Of a stretch of 64,000 bases of DNA, positions 16,807-25,491 are shown piece after piece. Each line of letters begins with the position of its first letter. Within the stretch, counting starts at the first letter, position 1. The stretch is from NCBI GenBank assembly GCA_032055545.1, contig DAMBQR010000015.1, positions 3,983-67,982 of the forward strand. Direction: 5' to 3'. Made by a program: the position numbers and the translations under genes. This DNA comes from Pseudescherichia sp032055545 (GTDB lineage Bacteria; Pseudomonadota; Gammaproteobacteria; Enterobacterales; Enterobacteriaceae). The notes under the pieces were generated by a model. It was given only the letters and a program-made list of their open reading frames with translations. It ran no database searches and was not told the DNA's origin.

Positions 16807-16837
16807 AAAAAAATAACCGACGCGTTTAACGTCGGTT
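16807..16837 (-). terminator. Intrinsic terminator between yeeY and plaP
   Basis: AACCGACG (16815-16822) pairs with CGTCGGTT (16830-16837). On the minus strand it is followed by ATTTTTTTGC, so it ends yeeY transcription about 80 bases after the stop and insulates plaP. Confidence 0.8.
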
Positions 16838-16889
16838 AGTGTCATTTTTTGCAGGCGACATATTTTGCCCCAAACTGAGGCGCGATGAC

Positions 16890-16922
16890 AAGATGGCATA
16901 CCACCATCAGGCCATCTTTTTT
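16890..16922 (+). terminator. Plus-strand hairpin with T-run at the yeeY 3' end
   Basis: AAGATGGC (16890-16897) pairs with GCCATCTT (16911-16918), followed on the plus strand by TTTT. On the minus strand the tail is TTGTCATC, much poorer in T. It therefore looks better suited to ending a plus-strand transcript, although no plus-strand gene precedes it. It may simply be a 3' stabilising hairpin for yeeY. Confidence 0.5.
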
Positions 16923-17850
16923 AACGAATGCCTGATTCACGGCCACTCACCGGAAGGTAAACGCCGGCGATCGCACTATTTGCTAAAATTTCCGTGCACC
17001 ACCAGCCGCTTGCCAGCCCTGCGGTCTGCTCATTCCAGCCCATCCAGACCGGCTCGGCTGAGATTTGCGCTACCACCTGCTTCTCAACCAGTGCGCCGCT
17101 ATTTAAGAAAAGCTGCGCCATATAGCGTGGCAGATAACCACAGCCAAGACCGCCAATAAGCAGATCCAGTTTAGCCTTAAAATCAAACACGGTGATCGCC
17201 TCCTGATCCTCCAGCAGCAGCTGGGAGAGCGAACAGCCCGGTCGCGCCTCGCCAACAACAATCGCACGATGGCGTTTGAGCAGCCTGCGGGGGAGCGGCT
17301 CCGCAGCCTGGGCCAGCGGATGGTGTGGGGCAACGGCAAAGACCTGCTCCAGGCTGCCGAGCCTGGCAAAGCCAAAACCGCTCAGCGAGGGCGGATCGTG
17401 CAGTGCGCCAACGATAATGTCGGCCCGCCCCTGGATCAGCGCCTCCCATGACCCGGAGAGCACCCCATTAACAAACTTCAGCCGGGTCACGCTGTGCTGC
17501 TGATAGAAGGTGTCGATAAGCGGCATCAAAAGCGAAAAGGGAAAGGTATCATCTACGCCAATGGTGAGGTGGTTCTCCCAGCCCTCGTTAAGCTTAATGG
17601 CCTGCTTCTCCAGCTCACGCACCGTGTGCAGTACCTCCCGCCCCTTCTCCAGCAGCATCTGCCCGGTGCGGGTAAACTTTGCCCGATGTCCGCTGCGGTC
17701 AAGAAGCTGGATGTTAAGATCGCTCTCCAGCTTGTGCACGGTATAGCTAAGCGCCGAGGGTGTTTTGTAGAGCTTCGCCGAGGCCGCAGCAAAGCTGCCC
17801 TCTTTCTCGAGAGCGTCAAGGATAACGAGAACATCCAGCAATGGTTTCAT
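16921..17850 (-). CDS. yeeY: LysR-family transcriptional regulator YeeY
   Basis: A 309-residue LysR-type regulator, the same length as E. coli YeeY. The N-terminal helix-turn-helix is LEKEGSFAAASAKLYKTPSA with the wing helix ALSYTVHKLESDLNIQLLDR. The remainder is the LysR effector-binding domain. Its ligand and targets are not established. It lies immediately upstream of yeeZ's 3' end on the same strand (43 bases after it), and plaP follows on the same strand, which makes plaP one possible target, though this is only inference. Confidence 0.92.
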   Translation of the reverse strand: MKPLLDVLVILDALEKEGSFAAASAKLYKTPSALSYTVHKLESDLNIQLLDRSGHRAKFTRTGQMLLEKGREVLHTVRELEKQAIKLNEGWENHLTIGVDDTFPFSLLMPLIDTFYQQHSVTRLKFVNGVLSGSWEALIQGRADIIVGALHDPPSLSGFGFARLGSLEQVFAVAPHHPLAQAAEPLPRRLLKRHRAIVVGEARPGCSLSQLLLEDQEAITVFDFKAKLDLLIGGLGCGYLPRYMAQLFLNSGALVEKQVVAQISAEPVWMGWNEQTAGLASGWWCTEILANSAIAGVYLPVSGRESGIR

Positions 17851-17893
17851 GTTCGCCCCACAGGGTAAGCGACCAGTTCCCAGGCTGCTGCCC

Positions 17894-18718
17894 CTACTCC
17901 ATCGGCATGATCAGCGGATCGGGATACTGATATTCAAACCCTAGCTCATTGGTGATGCGGCTCCCGTCTACGCGCTTGCCTTTGCTGTCGGCACCGCTAT
18001 CGGTAAACAGCGGCGGCTCCAGCCTCAGCTGGCGTGCCATCACCGGATAAAATTCGGATCGCGCAGGGTGCCCGGGCGCGCAGAGATTGTAGATGTGTCC
18101 GCCTTTTGGCGACTGCAACAGCAGCGTAATCGCGGCGATGACGTCTTCCAGATGCACCAGATTGACGCCGTGGTTACCATCAGGCGCGGTTTTCCCGGCA
18201 AAGAAGCGGCCAGGATGGCGGCCCGGCCCGACCAGCCCGGCAAGGCGTAGAATATCTACCGAGGTGCCGGGCAGGTTGTGCAGCCACTCCTCCAGCTCTT
18301 TTAAGGTGCGGCCGCTCTGGGTAACCGGCTGCAGCGGCATGCTCTCTTTTACGTTGCCTTCAGCATTACCATATACCGAGGTCGAACTGGTAAAGATAAT
18401 GCGTGGGATCTGCCTGGCCAGTGCGCTATCGACTATCTCCTGCACCGCCTGAAGATAGAAGGTATCTCCGCTGCCGCTACGCCGGGCGGGCAGCGTGACC
18501 ACCAGCGCATCCACGTTCATCAAGGCCTCCAGATCGTCAGCGTCACACACCAGCTCCGGTTCGAGCTTCAGCGGATAGCTCTCAATGCCGCACATGCGCG
18601 CCGCTTCGACGCCGTCGAGGGTAGTTTTGCTGCCGGTCACCTGCCAACCCTTTGACTGTAACGAGAGCGCCAGCGGCATCCCCAGCCAGCCTAAACCGAC
18701 AATCGCGACTTTTTTCAT
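17894..18718 (-). CDS. yeeZ: NAD(P)-binding short-chain dehydrogenase-like protein YeeZ
   Basis: A 274-residue Rossmann-fold protein beginning MKKVAIVGLGWLGMPLALSL, with the nucleotide-binding GxGxxG. The segment IIFTSSTSVYGNAEG resembles the active-site region of sugar-nucleotide epimerases, but the YxxxK pair is not evident. It matches E. coli YeeZ (274), whose reaction is unknown. In E. coli the yefM-yoeB toxin-antitoxin pair lies between yeeZ and hisL; here the 174-base gap holds only the his promoter region. Confidence 0.92.
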   Translation of the reverse strand: MKKVAIVGLGWLGMPLALSLQSKGWQVTGSKTTLDGVEAARMCGIESYPLKLEPELVCDADDLEALMNVDALVVTLPARRSGSGDTFYLQAVQEIVDSALARQIPRIIFTSSTSVYGNAEGNVKESMPLQPVTQSGRTLKELEEWLHNLPGTSVDILRLAGLVGPGRHPGRFFAGKTAPDGNHGVNLVHLEDVIAAITLLLQSPKGGHIYNLCAPGHPARSEFYPVMARQLRLEPPLFTDSGADSKGKRVDGSRITNELGFEYQYPDPLIMPME

Positions 18719-18824
18719 CCTTAATTCTCCCGTCTTTCATACGTTAGAATTAAGGCTACGCCAGGCAAGCGAAACTGACAATTCTGAAGACAAGATGAAA
18801 TGATTTAATGATGAAAAAAAGCCC

Positions 18825-18854
18825 TTGCTTTCAGCGGGCAAAGTGGTTTAGGTT
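18825..18854 (+). promoter_or_regulatory. Histidine operon promoter
   Basis: TTGCTT (18825-18830), an 18-base spacer and TAGGTT (18849-18854) closely match the E. coli hisp1 boxes. They lie about 40 bases before the leader peptide. In E. coli this promoter responds to ppGpp through its GC-rich discriminator; the bases after the -10 box here are AATTAACAAG, so the discriminator is not obviously GC-rich. Confidence 0.8.
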
Positions 18855-18892
18855 AATTAACAAGACATGAATAAGCATTCATTGGAAATTTT

Positions 18893-18943
18893 ATGACACG
18901 CGTTCAATTTAAACACCACCATCATCACCATCATCCTGACTAG
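18893..18943 (+). CDS. hisL: his operon leader peptide
   Basis: A 16-residue peptide, MTRVQFKHHHHHHHPD, with seven consecutive histidine codons; it is identical to the E. coli HisL as I recall it. Ribosome stalling at the His codons when charged histidyl-tRNA is scarce favours the antiterminator and lets transcription pass the attenuator downstream. Confidence 0.98.
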   Translation: MTRVQFKHHHHHHHPD

Positions 18944-19002
18944 TCTTTCAGGCGATGTGTGCTGGACGTTTGGATCTTCCAGTGGTGCATGAACGCATGA
19001 AA

Positions 19003-19039
19003 AAGCCCCCGGAAGATCCTCTTCCGGGGGCTTTTTTTT
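19003..19039 (+). terminator. his attenuator (rho-independent terminator)
   Basis: A perfect 13-base-pair stem (AAGCCCCCGGAAG, 19003-19015; pairing to 19021-19033) with a five-base loop and eight Ts. Upstream, TGGATCTTCCAGTGG (18970-18984) can pair with the GGAAGATCC part to form the antiterminator. This is the classic his attenuation arrangement. Confidence 0.95.
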
Positions 19040-19074
19040 GAACCTAATTCAGGCAGGATAAGAGGATAAGCAGA

Positions 19075-19974
19075 ATGTTAGATAACTCCCGTTTACGCAT
19101 AGCTATGCAGAAATCTGGCCGTTTAAGCGATGATTCACGCGAACTGCTGGCCCGCTGCGGCATCAAAATCAATCTGCACACGCAGCGCCTGATTGCGCTG
19201 GCAGAGAATATGCCCATCGATATTCTGCGCGTGCGTGACGACGACATTCCAGGGCTGGTCATGGACGGCGTGGTGGATCTTGGCATTATCGGCGAGAACG
19301 TGCTGGAAGAGGAGCTGCTGACCCGCCGCGCTCAGGGCGAAGATCCGCGCTACTTTACCCTGCGCCGTCTCGATTTTGGCGGCTGCCGCCTGTCGCTGGC
19401 GACCGCCGTTGACGAGCCGTGGGATGGCCCGGCGGCGCTGGACGGTAAGCGCATCGCCACCTCCTATCCGCACCTGCTGAAACGCTACCTCGATCAGAAA
19501 GGGGTCTCGTTTAAATCCTGCCTGCTCAACGGCTCCGTCGAAGTCGCTCCGCGTGCCGGCCTCGCCGATGCCATCTGTGACCTGGTCTCGACCGGGGCAA
19601 CCCTTGAAGCCAACGGCCTGCGCGAGGTCGAGGTGATCTACCGCTCGAAAGCCTGCCTGATCCAGCGTGACGGCGAGATGCCTGCGGCTAAACAGCAGCT
19701 GATCGACAAGCTATTGACCCGCATCCAGGGCGTGATTCAGGCTCGCGAATCGAAATACATCATGATGCATGCCCCAACCGAGCGTCTGGAAGAGGTGATT
19801 GCCCTGCTGCCGGGCGCAGAGCGTCCGACCATCCTGCCGCTGGCAGGCGATCAGCAGCGTGTGGCAATGCACATGGTAAGCAGCGAAACGCTCTTCTGGG
19901 AGACCATGGAGAAGCTGAAGGCGCTGGGGGCCAGCTCCATTCTGGTGCTGCCGATTGAGAAGATGATGGAGTAA
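19075..19974 (+). CDS. hisG: ATP phosphoribosyltransferase
   Basis: Catalyses the first step of histidine synthesis, joining ATP and PRPP; feedback-inhibited by histidine. It is 299 residues, the long HisG form with a C-terminal regulatory ACT-like domain (about 225-299), as in E. coli. It begins MLDNSRLRIAMQKSGRLSDD. The PRPP loop region is CDLVSTGATLEANGL near 170-185. It is the first structural gene after the attenuator and its stop overlaps the hisD start region (TAATG). Confidence 0.97.
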   Translation: MLDNSRLRIAMQKSGRLSDDSRELLARCGIKINLHTQRLIALAENMPIDILRVRDDDIPGLVMDGVVDLGIIGENVLEEELLTRRAQGEDPRYFTLRRLDFGGCRLSLATAVDEPWDGPAALDGKRIATSYPHLLKRYLDQKGVSFKSCLLNGSVEVAPRAGLADAICDLVSTGATLEANGLREVEVIYRSKACLIQRDGEMPAAKQQLIDKLLTRIQGVIQARESKYIMMHAPTERLEEVIALLPGAERPTILPLAGDQQRVAMHMVSSETLFWETMEKLKALGASSILVLPIEKMME

Positions 19975-19979
19975 TGACC

Positions 19980-21284
19980 ATGAGCTTCAATACCGTTATC
20001 GACTGGAACGGCTGTACCCCGGAGCAGCAGCGCGATCTGCTGATGCGCCCGGCCCTCTCCGCTTCGGAAAGCATTACCCGCACGGTGGTTGAGATCCTCG
20101 ACAATGTTAAAGCGCGCGGCGACGATGCCCTGCGTGAGTACAGCGCTAAATTTGATAAGACCGAGGTCGGGGCGCTGAAGGTCACCGCGCAGGAGATCGC
20201 CGACGCCAGCGCCCGCCTGGGAGATGATATCAAGCAGGCGATGGCCGTGGCGGTGAAAAACATCGACACCTTCCACCAGGCGCAAAAGCTCCAGCCTGTG
20301 GATGTGGAAACCCTGCCCGGCGTGCGTTGCCAGCAGGTGACGCGCCCGATTGCCTCCGTAGGCCTCTATATTCCCGGCGGCTCCGCGCCGCTCTTCTCGA
20401 CGGTGCTGATGCTGGCGACCCCGGCGCGCATCGCGGGCTGCCAGCGGGTCGTGCTCTGCTCGCCGCCGCCAATTGCCGATGAGATCCTCTATGCTGCCAG
20501 CCTGTGCGGCGTGCAGGAGGTGTTTAAGGTGGGCGGGGCGCAGGCTATCGCCGCCCTGGCCTTTGGCACCGAATCTATCCCTTCGGTGGATAAGATCTTC
20601 GGCCCTGGCAACGCCTTCGTGACCGAAGCGAAACGCCAGGTCAGCCAGCGGCTGGACGGGGCGGCGATCGACATGCCTGCCGGTCCTTCCGAGGTGCTGG
20701 TGATTGCCGACAGCGGCGCGACGCCGGATTTCGTTGCCTCGGACCTGCTTTCGCAGGCCGAACACGGCCCGGACTCCCAGGTGATCCTGCTGACGCCGGA
20801 TGCGCAGATGGCTGAAGCGGTCGCCGAGGCCGTCGAGCGCCAGCTGGCCGAGCTTCCTCGCGCCGACACCGCCCGTCAGGCGTTGGCCGCCAGCCGGCTG
20901 ATCGTAGCGCAGGATCTGGACCAGTGCGTAGCTATCTCCAACGCCTACGGCCCGGAGCACCTGATTATTCAGACCCGCGCCGCCCGCTCGCTGGTGGACA
21001 GTATCACCAGTGCTGGCTCGGTATTTCTCGGCGACTGGTCGCCGGAGTCGGCGGGTGACTACGCCTCGGGCACCAACCACGTGCTGCCGACCTATGGCTA
21101 TACCGCCACCAGCTCAAGCCTCGGGCTGGCGGATTTTCAGAAGCGCATGACGGTGCAGGAACTCTCCCGCGAGGGCTTCTCCGCGCTGGCGGCGACCATT
21201 GAGACCCTGGCAGCGGCCGAGCGTCTGCATGCCCACAAGAATGCCGTTACCCTGCGCGTTAACGCCCTCAAGGAGCAAGCATGA
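19980..21284 (+). CDS. hisD: Histidinol dehydrogenase
   Basis: Zinc enzyme performing the last two oxidations, histidinol to histidine. From MSFNTVIDW it is 434 residues, the E. coli length. Family signature stretches are IYIPGGSAPLFSTVLML, GPGNAFVTEAKRQVSQ, MPAGPSEVLVIAD and LSQAEHGPDSQVILL; the catalytic His and Glu lie in the stretch NAYGPEHLIIQT. An ATG at 19974, overlapping the hisG stop, would add two residues. It is coupled to hisC by a four-base overlap. Confidence 0.97.
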   Translation: MSFNTVIDWNGCTPEQQRDLLMRPALSASESITRTVVEILDNVKARGDDALREYSAKFDKTEVGALKVTAQEIADASARLGDDIKQAMAVAVKNIDTFHQAQKLQPVDVETLPGVRCQQVTRPIASVGLYIPGGSAPLFSTVLMLATPARIAGCQRVVLCSPPPIADEILYAASLCGVQEVFKVGGAQAIAALAFGTESIPSVDKIFGPGNAFVTEAKRQVSQRLDGAAIDMPAGPSEVLVIADSGATPDFVASDLLSQAEHGPDSQVILLTPDAQMAEAVAEAVERQLAELPRADTARQALAASRLIVAQDLDQCVAISNAYGPEHLIIQTRAARSLVDSITSAGSVFLGDWSPESAGDYASGTNHVLPTYGYTATSSSLGLADFQKRMTVQELSREGFSALAATIETLAAAERLHAHKNAVTLRVNALKEQA

Positions 21285-22342
21285 GCATTGAAAACCTGGC
21301 GCGCGAGAACGTGCGAAACCTGACGCCCTACCAGTCCGCTCGTCGCCTGGGCGGCAAAGGCGACGTCTGGCTGAACGCCAACGAGTTCCCTACTCCGGTG
21401 GCCTTTGAGCTGACCCAGTCATCGCTCAACCGCTACCCGGAGTGCCAGCCGAAAGCGGTGATTGAGGGCTACGCCCGCTATGCCGACGTTCAGCCGGATC
21501 AGGTGCTGGTCAGCCGCGGCGCGGACGAAGGCATTGAGCTGCTGATCCGCGCCTTCTGCGAGCCGGGCAAGGACGCTATTCTCTACTGTCCGCCGACCTA
21601 CGGCATGTACAGCGTCAGTGCCGAGACCTTCGGCGTCGAGGCGCGCACCGTTCCGGCACTGGAAGATTGGCAGCTTAATCTGGAGGGGATTGCCGACGTT
21701 CTTGACGGGGTGAAGCTTCTCTATGTATGCAGCCCCAACAACCCCACCGGGCAGATTATCGATCCGCAGGATATGCGCACCCTGCTGGAGATGACCCGTG
21801 GTAAAGCGCTGGTCATCGCCGACGAGGCCTATATTGAGTTCTGTCCGCAGGCGACGCTCAGCGGCTGGCTGGCGGAGTATCCGCACCTGGTGATCCTGCG
21901 CACGCTGTCGAAAGCCTTTGCGCTGGCCGGCCTGCGTTGCGGCTTTACCCTGGCAAGCAAGGAGATTATCGCCCTGCTGCTGAAGGTAATTGCCCCCTAC
22001 CCGCTCTCGACGCCGGTGGCGGAGATCGCTGCCCAGGCACTCTCCCCGACGGGCATTGAGGCCATGCAGGGACGGGTGGCGCAGATCCTTAATGAACGCC
22101 AATACCTGGTCGAGCAGCTGCGCACTATACCCTGCGTCGAAACGGTATTTGATTCAGAGACCAACTATATACTGGCGCGCATCACCGCCTCCAGCGCGGT
22201 ATTTAAATCCCTGTGGGATCAGGGCATTATTCTACGCGACCAGAACAAACAACCCTCTTTAAGCGGCTGCCTGCGGATCACCATTGGCACCCGGGAAGAG
22301 AGCCAGCGCGTCATCGACGCCCTACGTGCGGAGCAAGTATGA
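21281..22342 (+). CDS. hisC: Histidinol-phosphate aminotransferase
   Basis: A 353-residue class I/II PLP-dependent aminotransferase (E. coli: 356) converting imidazole acetol phosphate to histidinol phosphate. The PLP lysine is in RTLSKAFALAGLRCGF, and the cofactor-ring region is VIADEAYIEF. CSPNNPTGQ is the usual substrate and cofactor loop. Its start overlaps hisD and its end overlaps the hisB start, consistent with translational coupling. Confidence 0.97.
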   Translation: MSIENLARENVRNLTPYQSARRLGGKGDVWLNANEFPTPVAFELTQSSLNRYPECQPKAVIEGYARYADVQPDQVLVSRGADEGIELLIRAFCEPGKDAILYCPPTYGMYSVSAETFGVEARTVPALEDWQLNLEGIADVLDGVKLLYVCSPNNPTGQIIDPQDMRTLLEMTRGKALVIADEAYIEFCPQATLSGWLAEYPHLVILRTLSKAFALAGLRCGFTLASKEIIALLLKVIAPYPLSTPVAEIAAQALSPTGIEAMQGRVAQILNERQYLVEQLRTIPCVETVFDSETNYILARITASSAVFKSLWDQGIILRDQNKQPSLSGCLRITIGTREESQRVIDALRAEQV

Positions 22343-23406
22343 GCCAGAAGTACCTTTTTATTGACCGTGACGGCACCCTGATTAGCGAGCCGCCGAGCGA
22401 CTTTCAGGTCGATAGCTTTGAAAAGCTGGCCTTTGAGCCAGACGCCATCCCGGTACTGCTGAAGTTGCAGGCCGCGGGCTTTAAGCTGGTGATGATCACC
22501 AATCAGGATGGACTGGGCACGGCGAGCTTCCCACAGGAGCACTTTACCGGGCCGCACAACCTGATGATGCAGATCTTCACCTCCCAGGGCGTGATCTTTG
22601 ACGAGGTGCTGATCTGTCCGCACCTGCCTGCCGACGAGTGCGACTGCCGCAAGCCGAAGGTGAAGCTGGTAGAGGGTTACCTTGCCGACGAGGCGCTGGA
22701 TAAAGCTAACAGCTACGTGATTGGCGATCGGATGACGGACGTGACTCTCGCCGAGAATATGGGCATCACTGGCCTGCGTTACGATCGGGAGACCCTGAAC
22801 TGGCGTGCTATTGGCGACCAGCTAACCAAACGCGACCGCTATGCCCACGTTGAGCGCAAGACCAAAGAGACGCAGATTGACGTTAAGGTGTGGCTGGATC
22901 GCGAAGGCGGCAGCAAAATTAACACCGGCGTCGGCTTCTTTGATCATATGCTGGACCAGATCGCCACCCATGGCGGCTTCCGCATGGAGATTCAGGTGAA
23001 GGGCGATCTCTATATTGACGATCACCACACCGTGGAAGATACCGGCCTGGCCCTCGGCGAGGCGCTGAAGCTGGCTCTCGGCGACAAGCGCGGCATCAAC
23101 CGCTTTGGCTTTGTCCTGCCGATGGACGAGTGCCTGGCCCGCTGTGCGCTGGATATCTCCGGCCGCCCGCACCTCGAGTACAAAGCCGAGTTTACCTATC
23201 AGCGCGTAGGTGACCTGACCACTGAGATGGTTGAGCACTTCTTCCGCTCGCTCTCCTACACTATGGCCGTCACCCTGCACCTGAAAACCAAGGGCAAGAA
23301 CGATCATCACCGCGTAGAGAGCCTGTTTAAAGCCTTTGGCCGCACGCTGCGCCAGGCGATCCGGGTAGAAGGTGATACCCTTCCCTCCTCGAAAGGAGTG
23401 CTGTAA
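22339..23406 (+). CDS. hisB: Bifunctional histidinol-phosphatase / imidazoleglycerol-phosphate dehydratase
   Basis: A 355-residue fusion, the E. coli length. The N-terminal HAD phosphatase (1 to about 165) has the DxDGT motif in FIDRDGTLISEPP and a zinc site around CPHLPADECDCRKP. The C-terminal dehydratase (about 166-355) has the metal-binding histidine motifs DHHTVEDTG and HHRVESLFKAFGR. The two activities are the seventh step (dehydratase) and the ninth (phosphatase). The ATG at 22339 overlaps the hisC stop; the frame is open upstream but that part is hisC out of frame. Confidence 0.97.
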   Translation: MSQKYLFIDRDGTLISEPPSDFQVDSFEKLAFEPDAIPVLLKLQAAGFKLVMITNQDGLGTASFPQEHFTGPHNLMMQIFTSQGVIFDEVLICPHLPADECDCRKPKVKLVEGYLADEALDKANSYVIGDRMTDVTLAENMGITGLRYDRETLNWRAIGDQLTKRDRYAHVERKTKETQIDVKVWLDREGGSKINTGVGFFDHMLDQIATHGGFRMEIQVKGDLYIDDHHTVEDTGLALGEALKLALGDKRGINRFGFVLPMDECLARCALDISGRPHLEYKAEFTYQRVGDLTTEMVEHFFRSLSYTMAVTLHLKTKGKNDHHRVESLFKAFGRTLRQAIRVEGDTLPSSKGVL

Positions 23407-23996
23407 TGAACGTGGTGATCCTCGATACCGGCTGCGCCAACCTGCATTCGGTGACTTCCGCCATTGCCCGCCACGGCTATGAACCGGTGGTAAGCCGCGA
23501 TCCGGACGTGGTGCTGCGCGCCGATAAGCTTTTTCTACCGGGCGTAGGGACGGCGCAGGCCGCCATGGATCAGATCCACCAGCGCGAGCTGGTCAGTCTG
23601 ATCAGGGCCTGCACCCAGCCGGTGCTGGGCATCTGTCTCGGTATGCAGCTGCTGGGCAGCCGCAGCGAAGAGACCCACGGCGTGGAGCTGCTGGGGATCA
23701 TCGACGAGCCGGTAGTCAAGATGGAGGACGTTGGGTTACCGCTGCCCCATATGGGCTGGAACCGTGTCTACCCGAAAGCGGGCGATCGCCTGTTTCGCGG
23801 CATTGAGGACGGGGCTTATTTTTACTTCGTGCACAGCTACGCCATGCCGGTGAATGCCCAGACCATTGCCCAGTGCCACTACGGCGCGCCCTTTACCGCC
23901 GCCGTGCAGAAAGATAACTTCTACGGCGTCCAGTTCCACCCGGAGCGCTCGGGCGCGGCGGGCGCGCAGCTGCTGAAAAATTTCCTGGAGATGTAA
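23406..23996 (+). CDS. hisH: Imidazole glycerol phosphate synthase, glutaminase subunit
   Basis: A 196-residue class I glutamine amidotransferase that feeds ammonia to HisF. The catalytic triad is visible: Cys in LGICLGMQLLG, and His and Glu in VQFHPERSG near the C-terminus. Its ATG overlaps the last base of the hisB stop, and its stop overlaps the hisA start (TAATG). Confidence 0.97.
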   Translation: MNVVILDTGCANLHSVTSAIARHGYEPVVSRDPDVVLRADKLFLPGVGTAQAAMDQIHQRELVSLIRACTQPVLGICLGMQLLGSRSEETHGVELLGIIDEPVVKMEDVGLPLPHMGWNRVYPKAGDRLFRGIEDGAYFYFVHSYAMPVNAQTIAQCHYGAPFTAAVQKDNFYGVQFHPERSGAAGAQLLKNFLEM

Positions 23997-24733
23997 TGAT
24001 TATTCCGGCTTTAGATTTAATTGATGGCACGGTAGTTCGCCTCCATCAGGGAGACTACGCCCAGCAGCGTGACTACGGTAACGATCCGCTGACCCGCCTG
24101 CAGGGCTATGCCGCCGAGGGCGCAGAGGTGCTGCATCTGGTCGATCTGACCGGTGCAAAAGATCCCGCCAAGCGGCAAATCCCGCTGATTAAAACCCTGG
24201 TGGCCGGGGTAAACGTGCCGGTGCAGGTTGGCGGCGGGATCCGGACGGAAGAGGACGTTGCCGCCCTGTTGGCGGCGGGGGTCGCTCGCGTGGTGGTCGG
24301 CTCGACGGCAGTAAAATCTCCCGAGATAGTTAAGGGCTGGTTTACACGCTTCGGCGCAGAGGCGCTGGTGCTGGCGCTCGACGTACGCATAGACGCCGAG
24401 GGCGTTAAGCAGGTTGCGGTCAGCGGCTGGCAGGAGAACTCTGGCGTCTCGCTGGAGGAGCTTATTGAAACTTACCAGCCCGTTGGCCTGAAGCACGTCC
24501 TGTGCACGGATATCTCTCGCGATGGCACGCTGGCTGGCTCCAACGTCTCGCTGTATGAAGAGGTGTGCGCCCGCTATCCACAGATCGCCTTTCAGTCCTC
24601 GGGCGGCATCGGCGGGCTACAGGATATTGCCGCCCTGCGCGGCACCGGGGTGCGCGGCGTGATTGTTGGCCGGGCACTGCTGGAAGGCAAATTTAACGTA
24701 ACGGAGGCGATCCAATGCTGGCAAAACGGATAA
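23996..24733 (+). CDS. hisA: ProFAR isomerase (HisA)
   Basis: A 245-residue (beta-alpha)8-barrel isomerase making PRFAR. The two catalytic aspartates are in IIPALDLIDG (residue 7 or 8) and LALDVRID (near 129). Phosphate-binding turns GGGIRTEED and SSGGIGG are present in each half barrel. Its end overlaps the hisF start by 19 bases, as in E. coli. Confidence 0.97.
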   Translation: MIIPALDLIDGTVVRLHQGDYAQQRDYGNDPLTRLQGYAAEGAEVLHLVDLTGAKDPAKRQIPLIKTLVAGVNVPVQVGGGIRTEEDVAALLAAGVARVVVGSTAVKSPEIVKGWFTRFGAEALVLALDVRIDAEGVKQVAVSGWQENSGVSLEELIETYQPVGLKHVLCTDISRDGTLAGSNVSLYEEVCARYPQIAFQSSGGIGGLQDIAALRGTGVRGVIVGRALLEGKFNVTEAIQCWQNG

Positions 24734-25491
24734 TCCCCTGCCTGGACGTGCGTAACGGCCAGGTAGTCAAAGGCGTGCAGTTCCGCAACCATGAGATCAT
24801 TGGCGAAATCGTGCCGCTGGCGAAGCGCTACGCAGAGGAAGGGGCGGACGAGCTGGTGTTCTACGATATCACCGCCTCCAGCGACGGGCGCGTCGTGGAT
24901 AAGAGCTGGGTCTCCCGGGTAGCGGAAGCGATTGATATCCCCTTCTGCGTGGCGGGCGGGATTAAATCCGTTGACGATGCGGCACAGATCCTCTCCTTCG
25001 GCGCGGACAAGATCTCCATCAACTCGCCAGCGCTGGCCGACCCGGAGCTGATCACCCGCCTCGCCGATCGCTTTGGCGTGCAGTGCATCGTCATCGGCAT
25101 CGACACCTGGTTTGACGAAGCCACCGGAAAATATCACGTAAATCAGTACACTGGCGATGAGAGCCGTACACGTGTTACCACCTGGGAGACACTCGACTGG
25201 GTGCAGGAAGTCCAGACGCGCGGCGCGGGTGAGATCGTGCTTAACATGATGAACCAGGACGGGGTGCGCAACGGTTATGACCTGACGCAGCTGAAAAAAG
25301 TGCGCGAGGTCTGCCATGTTCCGCTGATCGCCTCCGGCGGTGCGGGAACCATGGAGCACTTCCTGGAAGCCTTCCGGGAGGTTGACGTAGATGGCGCATT
25401 GGCCGCTTCCGTCTTCCACAAGCAGATTATTAATATTGGTGAACTGAAAGCGTACCTGGCACTGCAGGGCGTGGAGATAAGGATATGTTAA
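24715..25491 (+). CDS. hisF: Imidazole glycerol phosphate synthase, cyclase subunit
   Basis: A 258-residue (beta-alpha)8 barrel that condenses PRFAR with HisH-derived ammonia to give IGP and AICAR. The catalytic aspartates are in IIPCLDVRNG (near 11) and VIGIDTW (near 130). The phosphate sites are CVAGGIKSVDD and ASGGAGTMEH. It overlaps hisI by seven bases. Confidence 0.97.
   Translation: MLAKRIIPCLDVRNGQVVKGVQFRNHEIIGEIVPLAKRYAEEGADELVFYDITASSDGRVVDKSWVSRVAEAIDIPFCVAGGIKSVDDAAQILSFGADKISINSPALADPELITRLADRFGVQCIVIGIDTWFDEATGKYHVNQYTGDESRTRVTTWETLDWVQEVQTRGAGEIVLNMMNQDGVRNGYDLTQLKKVREVCHVPLIASGGAGTMEHFLEAFREVDVDGALAASVFHKQIINIGELKAYLALQGVEIRIC

Noticed and set aside
18911..18934. Repetitive CAC/CAT run
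   Set aside because: This is the histidine codon run of the hisL leader peptide, not a sequence repeat element.
19851..21080. 409-codon minus-strand frame opposite hisD
   Set aside because: Shadow of hisD in GC-rich sequence; composition is Arg/His/Gly-rich without domain motifs.
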